A stretch of DNA of 64,000 nt, from contig CM121343.1 in assembly GCA_051530055.1 (NCBI GenBank), forward strand, positions 2,976,001 to 3,040,000, in the 5' to 3' direction. Below, piece after piece: positions 44,518 to 56,690 of the stretch. This stretch comes from Neoechinorhynchus agilis (Eukaryota > Acanthocephala). Within the stretch, counting starts at the first letter, position 1. Each line of letters begins with the position of its first letter. Under the pieces are notes generated by a model. That model was not told the origin of the DNA. It worked only from the letters and a program-made list of their open reading frames with translations, and did no database searches. The position numbers were made by a program, and so were the translations under genes.

Positions 44518-44849
44518 CTAACGGACGTACGCACTTTTACGTTTGATAAAATATCGAGTCAACGGTACTTTTGTACGAAAATAATAAAATTACGCGCAAT
44601 AAGGCCCGTATTGATCGCAGATTTGAAACATGGCACCGGCTGGCGATTTCTTCCGTGTCGCAAACATTCTGCATGCGAACAAGTTTCATTTAAAAAGTTT
44701 TGATGCGTTACTGTCATTCTTGTAGCCGCCGCAGACGCTAAATTCGGTCTTAAGCGGCGGATTCAGCATCAAGATTTGAAAATAACAACTACAAATTAAC
44801 CAACTGAAATCAAAAATTTAATTTGGACTTCAATATTTAAATTATCGTG
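44518..44849. other. Upstream region of CtBP
   Basis: No coding or repeat signal is supported over these 330 bp. It should contain the CtBP promoter or trans-splice site. Confidence 0.35.
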
Positions 44850-44970
44850 AACCAGGGGAAAGACCCAACCTCACAATTTCTCCAGCGAATTCAAGTGTTC
44901 TTGAGGACCCAAAGGTACAGGGGTCCTTTTCTTTGTTAACTGACAAATAAACGTGTTATTAATTATTCCA
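44850..44970 (+). mobile_element. 3' end of an AP-type LINE
   Basis: GGGGAAAGACCCAACCTCA, AAGGTACAGGGGTCC and CAAATAAACGTGTTATTAAT match, in order, the 3' end of the LINE at 47.2-47.49 kb (GAGGAAAGACCCAACCTCAT, AAGGTACATGGGTCG, CAAATAAACGTATTATCATT). It ends in a short ATT-rich tail. Confidence 0.65.
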
Positions 44971-44971
44971 G

Positions 44972-45855
44972 CGAGATTTCGGGTCATTTCATTGTTCGCC
45001 GGGCAAGTAAAGTCTATGTCGATGCCATTTTAGGCACATCGCTGAAGGATGCGATCTTTGAAACAGGATTATCTCAATGGCATCAATTGACATTTGCAAA
45101 CAGTCGTCTTGGGACATTCCTCTTGTTCAGAAGATTCACAACTCTTTCAAAGATCTGGATGAGGTGTCTCATTTCCGGCTGGTAGCCTGTTACACGAAGG
45201 AATCGGGAGCGTGGCTGAATGCTCTCCCTGTAGGTACATTCGGAAATCTCCTTGCTGACTCAGTCGTCAGGATCGCAGTATCCTTGAGATTAGGCCTACC
45301 GATTTGCATCCCGCATCGCTGCCGCTGCGGCACTATAGTGGACTCTTCGGGGAGACACGATCTCATATGCAAGACGTCATCGGGACGATTTCCAAGGCAT
45401 GCTGAAATCAATGCCATTCTGAGTAGGACTCTAAAAACGCTTTCCCTCCCAAACATTCTAGAACCCACTAATCTTTGTAGATTCCTGATGGCGGGAGGGA
45501 AAATGTTTGTTGTGGGATGCAACGTTTGTGGACACGGTGGCAAACTCCAACATCAGCCACTCGAAAAAAGGTCCAGGAGGAGCGGCGACGGCTGCAGAGG
45601 ATCGGAAATGCTCAAAATACAGGGAGCTAACAAGAAATTACCATTTCGTCCCCTTCGGTGTGGAAACGTATGGGGCCTTGGGAGGGTCGGCACTAGCCCT
45701 CCTGAAGGACTTGGGGAAACGAATCAACGCGGCGACTGGAGAGCCAAGATCGACGTCGTTCTTGGCGCAAAAAATAAGCATTGCGGTGCAGCGGGGCAAT
45801 GCGGCCAGCATTTTGGCTAGCGCCGACGAATGGGAGCGTCGAAGAAACTATAAAT
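44972..45855 (+). mobile_element. RLE-type LINE fragment (zinc knuckle and endonuclease)
   Basis: Plus-strand frames read QSSWDIPLVQKI, ESGAWLNALPVGTFGNLL, then a Cys/His cluster CIPHRCRCGTIVDSSGRHDL and GRFPRHAEINAILSRTLK. After a frame change comes LLWDATFVDTVANSNIS, YHFVPFGVETYGALGG and QKISIAVQRGNAASILAS. It is the same family as the minus-strand fragment at 4.3-5.4 kb and carries the endonuclease part that the latter has lost. It is broken and inactive. Confidence 0.75.
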
Positions 45856-47490
45856 TATGTATGCTTGCCTTTTCACGCCCACATATGAAAGTTTTGCCAA
45901 CTCGTCGATTCTCCCCTTAGTTTCGTTATACGAAGTACTACAACATCTCAAGAAATTACCTCGAAATTCGTTCCCTCAATTCGAAATCCCAAACTGGGCT
46001 CTTCACTACATCATTCCCGAACGTGTGATCCTTCCTCCGAATAAGACATCCGATTTCGACCGAATCATTCAGTCCAATATCCATTCTACCCGCTCTTTCA
46101 AAAAGCATCGAAAAATGTTTTGAATCTCGCCTTCTTTCACTTCTCAACAACAAATTATCGCCCCTACAATTCAGCTTCCGGCCCAAATTTTCTGCAACCG
46201 GTGCCCAACTTTACATTTATAAAACGCTTCTACGTAACCCCGGCAACAGTCCCTCCCACCTCACCCGTCTTATTCAACTGGATTTATCGAAAGCATTCGA
46301 CTCCGTGGACTGTTAACTCCTTCTCCGGGCCTGTTCCGATTTTGGTTTCAACTTGTGGCAGATCCGCTGGCTCGAATATTATCTTCACAATCACAAACAA
46401 TACATTCACTGCCGTTCTACCTCCTCGATCAGAATATCCCTCACCCCAATGCGCACCTCAAGGTGCTACCACCATTTATTTTTAATATTTTCCTAAACGA
46501 CCTCAAACCTCTCTCCTCTCACTCTGAACTTTTCTTATATGCACACGATCTCACCCTCAGCACTCAATCACCACCCCACTTCTTCCTCTTCTTAACCTCT
46601 AACGAAATCACACACATAAAAGATTTATGCACCAATCACAAACTTCACCTAAATTTCTCTAAATGCTTCGAAATGATCCCCGCAATCTCCCGTACCCCCA
46701 AATCCTACCCCGAGCTTATAAATGGCACCCGAAGAGTCATCTTCCTCAGAATTCTTGGTCTCCAATTACACTCAAACCTGATATGGGACTCGCGCATTTC
46801 ACTCTCGCTCAAGCGCAATGCCTTTAAAATTTACATCGTCTAACGTCTCCGCCATTTAAGAGTTTTTTCGCCAGATCGCCAAATTTTACTATAGCTTTAT
46901 TTTGCCCTCCCTCACCTACGACTATCCCGTCTTTTGCAATTTGTGCAAATCACAAATCCGTCGCCTCGAAACGTTTGATAGAAAAGCCTCTAAAATTTGC
47001 GCAATCAAGTTTACCCCGCTTGCCAAATGCCTTTATAAAATTTTCATTAAACAATCAAAACACATCCCTACTTTGACGCCGCAATTTTCACTACATTTTA
47101 TTCCCATTTTTACGCTTCATCCTCCTATTCCTTGCACCTCCCTCTGCTTCCGTTACTGTTTCCCTACTGCCCAATCTTCCCGGATATCATGATCCGAAAT
47201 GAGCCGGAGGAAAGACCCAACCTCATAAGCTCTCCTGCAAGCAATAACTGCCAATACCCACGAAGATATTCCCACCCGAACGAATATACCTTGACCGGAT
47301 ATTCTCAACCGAACGGACTTCCTCCGTCCTCACCAAATCCGCATTCTATATTTTTATGCCACTATTGTTTATCGCTCAAATAACGATAACCTTATCTTCG
47401 TCAAATACAATGCCCCAAATAGAACCAAAAGGTACATGGGTCGAATTCTAGTTATCTAACAAACAAATAAACGTATTATCATTATCATCG
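45856..47490 (+). mobile_element. AP-type LINE RT fragment with 3' end
   Basis: RT pieces lie in several frames: LLNNKLSPLQFSFRP, then LTRLIQLDLSKAFDSVD (motif A), then LFLYAHDLTLST (motif C, usually YADD), then NHKLHLNFSKCFEMI. Further on, PSLTYDYPVFCNLCKSQIRR is a post-RT piece. It ends with the 3' sequence shared with 44.85-44.97 kb. The Asp-to-His change in motif C and many frame breaks show that it is dead. Confidence 0.7.
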
Positions 47491-47494
47491 GCTA

Positions 47495-47680
47495 TGAGTG
47501 AATTTCTCTATCTCTTTCCGAAGATTCACAAAGCCATCCTTCAGTACCATCCCATTATAGCCAGCTATGCGTATTTTAGTCATCGCCTATCCAAAAGGAT
47601 CAATGCTTTATCAAAACCGATTCTAATAACTTCCGCCTTTCACGTGAAGGATTGGACTCACGTTTGCGATTGAAATCAAG
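47495..47680 (+). mobile_element. Penelope-like element RT fragment
   Basis: One frame reads FPKIHKAILQYHPIIASYA, then SAFHVKDWTHV. This follows the Penelope-like RT start (LPKIHK...RPIVS...G-Y...VK-S). Short and broken. Confidence 0.5.
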
Positions 47681-47809
47681 AAAATAAACGTTTCGTACTA
47701 CAGAATTTTTACGGCCGTGTCCCCCTGCATAAAGATTGAATTATCCGCTGATTTACTCACTGAGCATTGCAGTGAACCACGTTTGGAAGTTGGCACGTGA
47801 TATTCTCTA

Positions 47810-48670
47810 ATCCAATGGCGCACGAGTATGACTGAATTTGAATTTGAGGGTTCTTCTACCCGGCCTTGGCTGACATCTACATGCTTGAGTGGGAGTCGAC
47901 ATTCTTAAACCTTGGTGGCGGTACGCGGATGCTGACCGAATCATACGACAGCAACGACTGGCTAAATGCAAACGAGAATGATAATGGTAAGATTTCGAGC
48001 CGGAAACCGATTTGTAGGGGCGATAATTTGTTGTTGAGAAGTGGAAAAAGGCGAGATTTAAAACAATTTTCGATGATATTTGAAAGAGTGGACACAATGG
48101 ATATTGGACTGAATGATTATGTGGAAATCGGATGTCCTTTTCCGGAGGAAGGATAACTTTAGCAGTTTTCAGCCCTGAGGGTTAAATGCCATATAAAAAG
48201 CTGTGGTTTATAACGTGGGTAAGAGGGTCTATGAGTTCGGGGATGATGCAGCGAAGAGCCCAGTTAGGGATTTCGAATTGAGGGAATGAATTTCGAGGTT
48301 ACTAATAGAAATGTTGGAGGATTTCATATTTCGAAACTAAGGAGAGTAATGAAGAGTTGACAGAAGTGTCATTTGTGGGAGTGATGGTTTGTGTAGAGTC
48401 TAAGATGGGGAAATGGCTGCACTTTGAGTCAGAGCAGAAGTTCTATGTTTAAGTTCAGAAAAGGACAAATTTGCGAAGGATCAGGGTTGCGTAAATCAAA
48501 ATAATCTTTGACGGTCCACCGCCACGTAAAATTACAACCTGAACGAATTTTGGAGGAATGGAAATTTTTCCAGGCAACAAGTATTTTGTGAGTTAGTGTT
48601 TTTTGTAAACGGGGAAAGTCTGGAAATTTGTTGTGATGGGAGTTAGATGCTTGCTTTTGAAGGAGTTTCA
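47810..48670 (-). mobile_element. AP-type LINE fragment, opposite orientation
   Basis: On the minus strand, HVINHSFLYGI, KTAKVILPPEKDIRF and FPLLNNKLSPLQIGFRLEI match the beginning of the RT of the LINE at 45.86-47.49 kb. At 47880-47960, CTTGGTGGCGGTACGCGGAT and GCTGACCGAATCA recur at 58.49-58.53 kb, so several element pieces meet here. Broken. Confidence 0.6.
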
Positions 48671-48724
48671 AGATGGAGGGTTATCTATGGTGGTCCTTCC
48701 AGTTAAGGCGTATTTTATTGTTAG

Positions 48725-48790
48725 TAATTTTTAGACCTTGATAAAGGCACAAGATTGCGCCGAAATATCGAATTTTAAAAATAAAATCAT
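48725..48790 (+). other. Possible hammerhead-like retroelement end
   Basis: TTGATAAAGGCACAAGATTG and CGCCGAAATATCG have the order CUGANGA, stem, GAAA of a hammerhead ribozyme core, with a GGC/GCC stem but with TTGATAA in place of CTGATGA. Such motifs are known at the ends of Penelope-like elements. No other core half was found, so this is weak. Confidence 0.25.
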
Positions 48791-48819
48791 TTTAATTCCT
48801 ACGCCAGAAAACAACCCAT

Positions 48820-50335
48820 ATGAAAGGAGAAGCTTCGCATAAAAAGTCATCGTTAGTTATTAAAAGAAGTTTAATACCGTTTTTATGTTGAAAAATTACT
48901 TTAATGTAGTTACCACCACACTGCATTTTAATCATATAAAGTCCTTCGTTATGATAAAGTTTGAATTGTGGTGAAAATACTCGGGGTTAAGACGTATTTT
49001 ATTGTTAAGAAATATTTCGAAAGGAGAAGCTTCGCATAAAAAGTCATCGATAGTTATTAAAAGAAGTTTAATACCGTTTTTATGTTGAAAAATTACTTTA
49101 AGATAGTTACCACCACACTGCATTTTAATCATATAAAGTCCTTCGTTATGATAAAGTTTGAATTGTGATGAAAATACTCCGGGTTAAGACGTATTTTATT
49201 GTTAAGAAATATTTCGAAAGGAGAAGCTTCGCATAAAAAGTCATCGATAGTTATTAAAAGAAGTTTAATACCGTTTTTATGTTGAAAAATTACTTTAATG
49301 TAGTTACCACCACACTGCATTTTAATCATATAAAGTCCTTCGTTATGATAAAGTTTGAATTGTGATGAAAATACTCCGGGTTAAGACGTATTTTATTGTT
49401 AAGAAATATTTCGAAAGGAGAAGCTTCGCATAAAAAGTCATCGATAGTTATTAAAAGAAGTTTAATACCGTTTTTATGTTGAAAAATTACTTTAAGATAG
49501 TTACCACCACACTGCATTTTAATCATATAAAGTCCTTCGTTATGATAAAGTTTGAACTGTGGTGAAAATACTCCGGGTTAAGACGTATTTTATTGTTAAG
49601 AAATATTTCGAAAGGAGAAGCTTCGCATAAAAAGTCATCGATAGTTATTAAAAGAAGTTTAATACCGTTTTTATGTTGAAAAATTACTTTAAGATAGTTA
49701 CCACCACACTGCATTTTAATCATATAAAGTCCTTCGTTATGATAAAGTTTGAATTGTGGTGAAAATACTCCGGGAAGACGTATTTTATTGTTAAGAAATA
49801 TTTCGAAAGGAGAAGCTTCGCATAAAAAGTCATCGATAGTTATTAAAAGAAGTTTAATACCGTTTTTATGTTGAAAAATTACTTTAATGTAGTTACCACC
49901 ACACTGCATTTTAATCATATAAAGTCCTTCGTTATGATAAAGTTTGAACTGTGGTGAAAATACTCCGGGTTAAGACGTATTTTATTGTTAAGAAATATTT
50001 CGAAAGGAGAAGCTTCGCATAAAAAGTCATCGATAGTTAATAAAAGAAGTTTAATACCGTTTTTATGTTGAAAAATTACTTTAAGATAGTTACCACCACA
50101 CTGCATTTTAATCATATAAAGTCCTTCGTTATGATAAAGTTTGAATTGTGGTGAAAATACTCCGGGTTAAGACGTATTTTATTGTTAAGAAATATTTCGA
50201 AAGGAGAAGCTTCGCATAAAAAGTCATCGATAGTTATTAAAAGAAGTTTAATACCGTTTTTATGTTGAAAAATTACTTTAAGATAGTTACCACCACACTG
50301 CATTTTAATCATATAAAGTCCTTCGTTATGAAAAA
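48820..50335 (-). repeat. 197-bp tandem repeat with one 66-codon frame per unit (about 7.7 units)
   Basis: Units start with AAAGGAGAAGCTTCGCATAA and contain CCACCACACTGCATTTTAAT and GTCCTTCGTTATGATAAAGT. The period is 197 bp, with one unit of 195 bp. On the minus strand each unit holds a 66-residue frame starting MIKMQCGGNY and ending FIITKDFI, and its stop overlaps the next unit's start as ATGA. Units are nearly identical, with two alternating variants (AATGTAGTT and AAGATAGTT). No protein family is recognised, so it may be a frozen piece of a coding exon or a chance open frame. Confidence 0.9.
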
Positions 50336-52338
50336 GACAATTCTAATGCCTTTTTAATCGCGATTGAACTAAACTAATGCCGTTCCAGAGGGCGATTGAG
50401 AAAGCAACCTCGTGGTCATTTTCTATGAAGGTGATTCACGACACCGGCACTGAATGGATTTCTCGTAGTATTCGGCAGTTCGAATTTCGACGAAAACCTC
50501 GTAACCTTGAGAGTAATGTTAACGACGACAATTCTGTGGATCTTGAGCTTGGTGGCGCATCCGTGACAGTTCGCTGCATTATGGTTGCATTCACGCCGCC
50601 ACCTCCCTAATCTGGCTAACTATGTACCAATGATCTTCGTCCTTAGATACCCATGCAAATTATTGCTAGATATCGCGTTACTAATTGCTTAAATTACTTT
50701 TACAGCTTCTTGTAAATGATTAATATCCATTACAATTATTAAACCATTAATGTGAAATGCCTTACAACATGAATTTTTAATTGTGTCAGACAACACGACT
50801 AACTGAGACAAATTGCGACACTTGTAATCTTTTCACTAGACATTAAAAACGTTTACTATTTCAAATGATATTGACACTCTAATTATCTTTTGTAAGTTTT
50901 TTCATTTTTGCCCACTTTGAACCGAAAATACCAACAAAATGCTCACGTGGAAAGGGCTTTAGACGCTGTTTAGCACACTCTTTTAATGTACAAAATTGAA
51001 CGTTTTACAAACGTACATTTTATCGCTTGTTCTTAATTCAAGACCATTCGTACACTTTTGTACTCGTCAAAACCTTTGCAGAGCGTTGAAATTATTCTCT
51101 AAAAATTTATAAGTTCCGAAATCGATTATTTTGTTTCGAAGGCAAATTCGGTACTAAGTTGACAAGTCGATTTCTTGTCCACTGTTTCCTTAAAATTGCA
51201 TTTTATATTTCTAGGAGCCCGTTTTTGATGATTGCACTATGCCAAAAGACAAAGTTGACAAGTCAATTTCTTGACGACGGTTTCTTTAAAATTGCATTTT
51301 ATGTTTTCTTTGGAACCCGTCTTAGATGATTTTACAATGCCCAAAGTTCAGATATTTGCGTCGTCTATTTTACTGCGGATTGCAGTGCGTTTATTAAAAG
51401 GTTGCGACTGTAAGCGACTTGGTTAATTTATTGCGCAAGTTGGCTTCGGTATATGAGAAGGGAAATGTACGAGGGATGCAATGCGGATTTTGCAAATGAG
51501 AGAGTTTCACGATATCATTTTGGAAGCAGACAAATACAACATTTCGGCTAATGGCTTGCCAAGAAAATATTCGTTATTGCTATGACCCAAAAAATCATTT
51601 TGCTTGATTCAACTTTTGTTAGTTGCCCGGTCTTGCGAATTTAGTTTAAATGGCAGTCACGAAGTTTTTGCATGTAGAATGTGCGGAACGTGCCACTTCT
51701 TGAGTTGGTTTAAATCTCATCGTTTTCCTATTCGCCTTCGGATGCTTTTTTCGTGGTGTTTTGGTGTCTTTTCTTGTTATTTCTTGAATAATCAGGCTAG
51801 CAGTGTATATTGTGGCTGCCACTGTTACTTCTGATGATGAGATTACATCACTCGTCGTCGTTTGGAATGGGAGAGTGCAAATATACAGCGAACGAACTTA
51901 CTGTCGCCGTAGTTTCTCCCCACTAGCAATATCAAGCCCTTTACAAGATTCAAAGTTCCTCCAGGAGAGTTCTCCGTGCATGCCGAGGCGATAGCAGAGC
52001 AAGATCTCGGTTGCCATTCTGCTGCCATGGTTTCATTGCAACATAGCGACGCGGTGCGCCGTATTATTGGCAGCAGCAAGAGAAAGAGTGTCAAGAACAG
52101 TGTAAACTGCAGCAATATAATGAATATTGAAGTTATTTTTCAGTTTGGCTGCCAAAATGATTTAATTCTATATTTCAAGTCCGGGCCTTGGTGCACGCTT
52201 GCGAATTAGGTTATGTTTGTGGCACGGTTTGAGGCAAGAGATTCTACCATCCAAAGTTTATCAAAAGCTTGTAATCTCGCACTTGCAGCAAATAACTGAT
52301 ATTCTCGTCTTGAACGCACACGGTCCAACTTTCTAGAT
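50336..52338. other. Unassigned region upstream of adducin
   Basis: A 77-codon frame at 50377-50610 has no recognised motif. At 51118-51310 a short segment is repeated (AAGTTGACAAGTCGATTTCT and AAGTTGACAAGTCAATTTCT). A minus-strand frame at 51843-52115 has a hydrophobic start but no other support. Otherwise nothing is seen. Confidence 0.4.
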
Positions 52339-55123
52339 ATGGAGGAGAAGCAGAATATCAACACGAAGGACCCTGATCTACCGCCTTGCTCTAAAGGTAT
52401 TCTTATCTCATTTATGCCCCAAAGCTAACATTGTAACCTCTTAGCGCCGGTGGACGTGCAAGAAGACGTTCGAAGCACAGAGAGGCGGAGACGAGTGAGT
52501 TCGGCTCTCGAATGTAAGCCTTTTCGAAATGACCTGGAATCCATCGTAAAGCATGGAGTGCTCTTAAATCAACAACCTAAAGATGATTATGAGACATTAG
52601 ATCGGTTTCGACTCCTACCTGATTTGAATTATACTACTGCGCTTTCGCGGATGTTGATCCCCATTGATGATATCCATCGTTTTAACCCTGTTCCGTCGAG
52701 ACCTTCTGAACAAAACATTCTAATGGGCCCTGACGAAATTCTTTTACGATGTAAAGTAGCCAGTCTTTGTAGACTAATTGATTCGCTTTACGACGAAATC
52801 GAAGTGTCCGGTGACCGCCTATGCAACACTCATGTTACTGCTCGGTTAAATGAAAGCGAAGAGCTGTTTTTGGTCAATCCGTACGGACTTATGTTGTGTG
52901 AAATCACTGCTAGGAGTTTGCTTAAAGTAGATGCCGCAGGTTTGTAGGGTTTAATGAAGCAAATATTTCAAAAGGCGAAGTACTGCAGGAAACATCATAA
53001 ATGAAGATGGATCGCGATCGCATGGAACAGGGGACGACGGGCTAATCGTGTACAACCGAGCTTCCTTCGCTATTCACGCTGCTATTCACAGAACCCGATA
53101 CGATGTCCAATGCATAGTTCATTTACATCATTTGGCCGTGATCACTGTTTCATGTTTAAAGACAGGTCTTTTACCCCTGTGCCGCGAAGCACTTTTTCTT
53201 GGTGGAATAAGTTATCACGATCAAAACGATCATCCAACTACGATCGACAACAGTGAAGATATCCAAAAAATTCTATGCGAAGAACTTGGCCCCTTTAATA
53301 AGGTGCGGATAGACCCACGTTTTTCTTCGATTTACACGCAGCGTTTGCGCACGTTCACTAAGATTAGGTATTGATTTGGCGCAATCATGGAATGTCGATT
53401 TGTGGCGAATCCGTTCAAGACGCTTGGCAATTGATCGCTAAAGCTATAAAGGCATGTAAAGTACAATGCGGTGCCATGATGGTGGGACTTGAGAATCTCA
53501 ATGTACCGAATACAAAAGTTCAGCGAGAGGTGAATCGGCATTTTTTCTCGCATTTCTCGCTTAGGTTATTATCATCGTAGATGGTAGAAGTTTCAAGATC
53601 ACATCTATCATCATTGCAGGGAGAACATGTCCGCGGAGCTTGTGAATACGAATTCGAAGCAGCTATGAGATGGCTGGATATGATTGGTCTTAAGACTGGA
53701 TACCGCTATAAATATATAAAACCAGTACTTCCATGGGAATGCTCATCTCAGTGTGCTGCCCGTGGTGATTCATCATTTACGCGATACCAGCAAATATCGA
53801 TTCCTTCATCACCCAGCGAGTACTGCTTCTCTCCTAATTCATATGTGAAAAAGTCTTCGAACTCTTGGACCAAACCAACCGTTTTATCGGTCAGTGAAGT
53901 CACTCGCATTCCAACCATACGACCAGCACTGAAATTGAATTCTAAGCCGTTTGTGGGATCACCTGATAAACGGGCTGAACTTGAGGAAAGATGCAGACAA
54001 CTGCATGAGAAGCGTGCTCATGCTATTATAGACCCTGGCCCTTCAGGGGCTATTATGAGACGTTCAAACGAGACTCCAAATCTTCCTCCACCAAATGTAC
54101 CGGCCACAATTCTAATGGGTGCAGCCAGCCTTGCTATTGTTAAACGATCAGAACAAAAAAATCCATCCGTGTACAGATCTGAGCTATCAAATGCAAATCC
54201 TTTTAAGATGATGAATACAAACGACGCACAAGATCAGGCAAGTCTCAATGGAAATAATTGTAATAGAGGTAAGCGCCGTTGGTTGTATGCTTCAAAATGA
54301 TGTACATCGTCCACATTTCCTCATCAGCCGCTTAAATCATGCTTTGGATGCCCCGGAGAAATTTCATCTGAAGTTGCAGCTGCATTGTCATTAAATCGCA
54401 AACATCTTTCATCGATTTTATAGGTTTCTGTCCAATTTCCCCGCGTCAAAACTCGAATTACTGGTGCTCTAAAAGGTAATAAGTCCTCAACATTTTTGAC
54501 CTTGTCCTGTCACATTGATTCATGAAACATAAATGAGAGTCACTAAAAATCATAAAATCAAATTATTAATTTAAAGGCAATTTATGTTTCCTTGAAAACC
54601 GGTGTTTTGCGAACCGCATTTTCACTACCATTCATGCAAATTAAAGTCTAGGTGTTTTTCTCTTATTAAATCAAGAAATCAGCATGTCTACTAGAAATGC
54701 GATTTTATTGTAAATCTTTCTGTAAAGAAAATGATTGAGTTTGTGCCAATAGTACTTTTAATAGTTTTTAAAGCGTCGGTCTTTTTGCCGTGTGGGTCGT
54801 AAAATATCGAAACCATAACGATAATGAAACATGGCTAATACTTCTGAGTACAACAATGATTTACTGCATTGCAAGAACGCTTTTTTGTAACAAAATAAGT
54901 TCACGTTAATTAAAACTGCTCAAATAAAGGGTTGTTATTATTAAACGCTTACCTGCAGTATAATTTAGTATCAAGTGAAGACGACGAAATAGTAGTCATT
55001 GGAGTGGATAACGTCTCCGAATCAAAGGAAATTTCAAAGAAAAAAACCAGCTTTCGAACTCCGTCTTTCCTAAAGAAGAGGAAAGGCATGAAGAAGGAAA
55101 ATGTGCCCGCTGCCAGGGTTTGA
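52339..55123 (+). CDS. add: Adducin
   Basis: Exons 52339-52396, 52445-52939, 52989-53302, 53368-53529 and 53581-54268 join in phase; the introns are 48, 49, 65 and 51 bp. The head domain (class II aldolase-like fold) reads CNTHVTARLNESEELFLVNP, LMLCEITARSLLKVD, YDVQCIVHLHHLAVITVSCL, PLCREALFLGGISYHD and VLIWRNHGMSICGESVQDAW, matching alpha-adducin block by block. FEAAMRWLDMIGLKTGYRY marks the neck. The last exon (54959-55123) carries the MARCKS-like tail KKKTSFRTPSFLKKRKGMKK, a calmodulin and PKC target. Adducin caps actin filaments and recruits spectrin at the membrane skeleton. One or two short exons between 54269 and 54958 are not resolved; a 52-bp candidate at 54424-54475 fits the upstream phase but not the downstream one. 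Confidence 0.95.
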
Positions 55124-55635
55124 TTTTTCTTTACTATCGTTTGCCGAGAATGATCTGGTACATTGCTGCGTGCACGCCCAAGTGCTCGATCATCTTCTTT
55201 TCTCTGGTGATTCCACCTTCGCCTTTTGCATTCACCACTTTACTTTCTAAATAAATAACAAATCTGCTGCATTCATGGCATCTGGGCTGCCATACGCACG
55301 TATCAAAAATTATTGATTTATTAAATCGTATTGATACAATCAGGTGTGATTTGAGTGAGTGTTGCATCAATCTAGATTTCCCCGTACAAGTCCCTACCGC
55401 TATTGGTTTGCCTTATGTCTGAACGACTGATCACTTTTCTTGAACACTGGCCACTAATATGGGCCAGGGAAGCGCATGAAATCAACAACAAGATTTAATC
55501 AACATCATTCGGAGTAAGACTTTGGTGTTTATTTTGTCCATTTGATTATGCGATTAGAGCAGAAAAAACGCAACTCTTCGGCCCAGGCGAAAGGATCATG
55601 AAATCATACTTAGTACCCTACTGCTGAACCATACG
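55124..55635. other. Intergenic, no gene recognised
   Basis: The minus-strand frame at 55134-55370 lies just after adducin and has no motif. No repeat is seen. Confidence 0.4.
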
Positions 55636-55639
55636 ACGC

Positions 55640-55925
55640 GGTTATGGATTTGTGCAATCCGCCGGATAATTCAACACTTGCTCCAAGCTATAACTGGCAA
55701 AGTTTGTACATTCCGTAGGGTCCCGAATCTCTGTTTCAAGGTCGAAAGGTTCCAAATCCATCATCACCGATGAATCCTACCTCCTCGGGAGGTATCTGAG
55801 GATCCGGAATGTTGAGTACAAAACTCTTAACCGCGTGGTTCAGCAGGGTATTAAGTGTGATTTTATGTGCTTCCCTTAACCAGATCGGTGGATTGTGCGC
55901 CCAGGCAATAAAACTATCAGCCATG
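55640..55925 (+). mobile_element. Worn SINE copy
   Basis: TCCCGAATCTCTGTTTCAAG, GGTCGAAAGGTTCCAAATCC (a decayed B box), GAGGTATCTGAGGATCCGGA and GTACAAAACTCTTAACCG follow the order of the SINE at 28.1 kb. CCAGATCGGTGGATTGTG at the end is also like the end of the 39.96 kb copy. Confidence 0.5.
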
Positions 55926-56690
55926 TAAAAAATGTTCACAACACTTGGAGAAATATAATGATTCTTTTCAAAAGAGGTTTACAAGGCTGTGTTACTACCC
56001 TTAAAACTGGGATATATCTTATTGTATATTAATGAGATTTAGACCACTTGACGCTCTTGAATGACTGAACTACCGATATTGGGTTTCATGATCATAGATA
56101 TGCTGCATAAAGGAATTTCGAGCATATATGGCAAAAGGTTCAATTGAGTTCTATAAGAGTAATAACTACACTTGTTAAAAATCATGCAATGATAATGTTC
56201 ATCCTGACAATCGTTTCTATCGAAAACCTCCTAATGAAAAATTTTACGAGTCAAAAAGAAGATTTGAAGTTTGTCAGCGAACGACAATGAAGAAAATCGA
56301 AATCAGAATTGAGGAAGGCATAAAATGTGTTTCCAAGAGATATTGTAAAATTTATAACGTCGCAACAAAGCGTAAAATCAATTATTGAACACGGTGAAGT
56401 GTTCATGGCTTACATCATTAAAGACATGGATGATTACGTCGTTCTACAGTCTCATGGCGAACTCCAACAAAAAAATTAGTCTATTAATTTTGTGGCACTA
56501 CTTGAAAACTTGCGACCGAAACCCTAGTTAAAATTTAATAAACGCGGCTCTAAAAATCCCCGCCCAATCAATATCAATAATTTGAGTTGCAGGGAAAAGG
56601 AAATGATGAAAGACGAGATTCCGGTATCCGATTTTTTAATTTAAAACATAATAATGCTGCTCAATACTGCGGAAAATCTAGTAACTAAAC
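55926..56690. other. Intergenic, no gene recognised
   Basis: No motif-bearing frame, RNA gene or repeat is seen. Confidence 0.4.

Noticed and set aside
45077-45820. The 247-codon frame with CIPHRCRCG as a host zinc-finger gene
   Set aside because: The same Cys/His cluster, GRFPRHAEIN and WDATxVDT order recurs at 4.3-5.4 kb, and the frame breaks fit a dead LINE tail.
50377-50610. 77-codon frame MPFQRAIEKATSW as a gene or exon
   Set aside because: No recognisable domain; it starts right after a satellite array and lacks support on splice sites.
51843-52115. Minus-strand 90-codon frame with a hydrophobic start like a signal peptide
   Set aside because: No further motif, no conserved cysteine pattern, and it overlaps equally open frames on the other strand.
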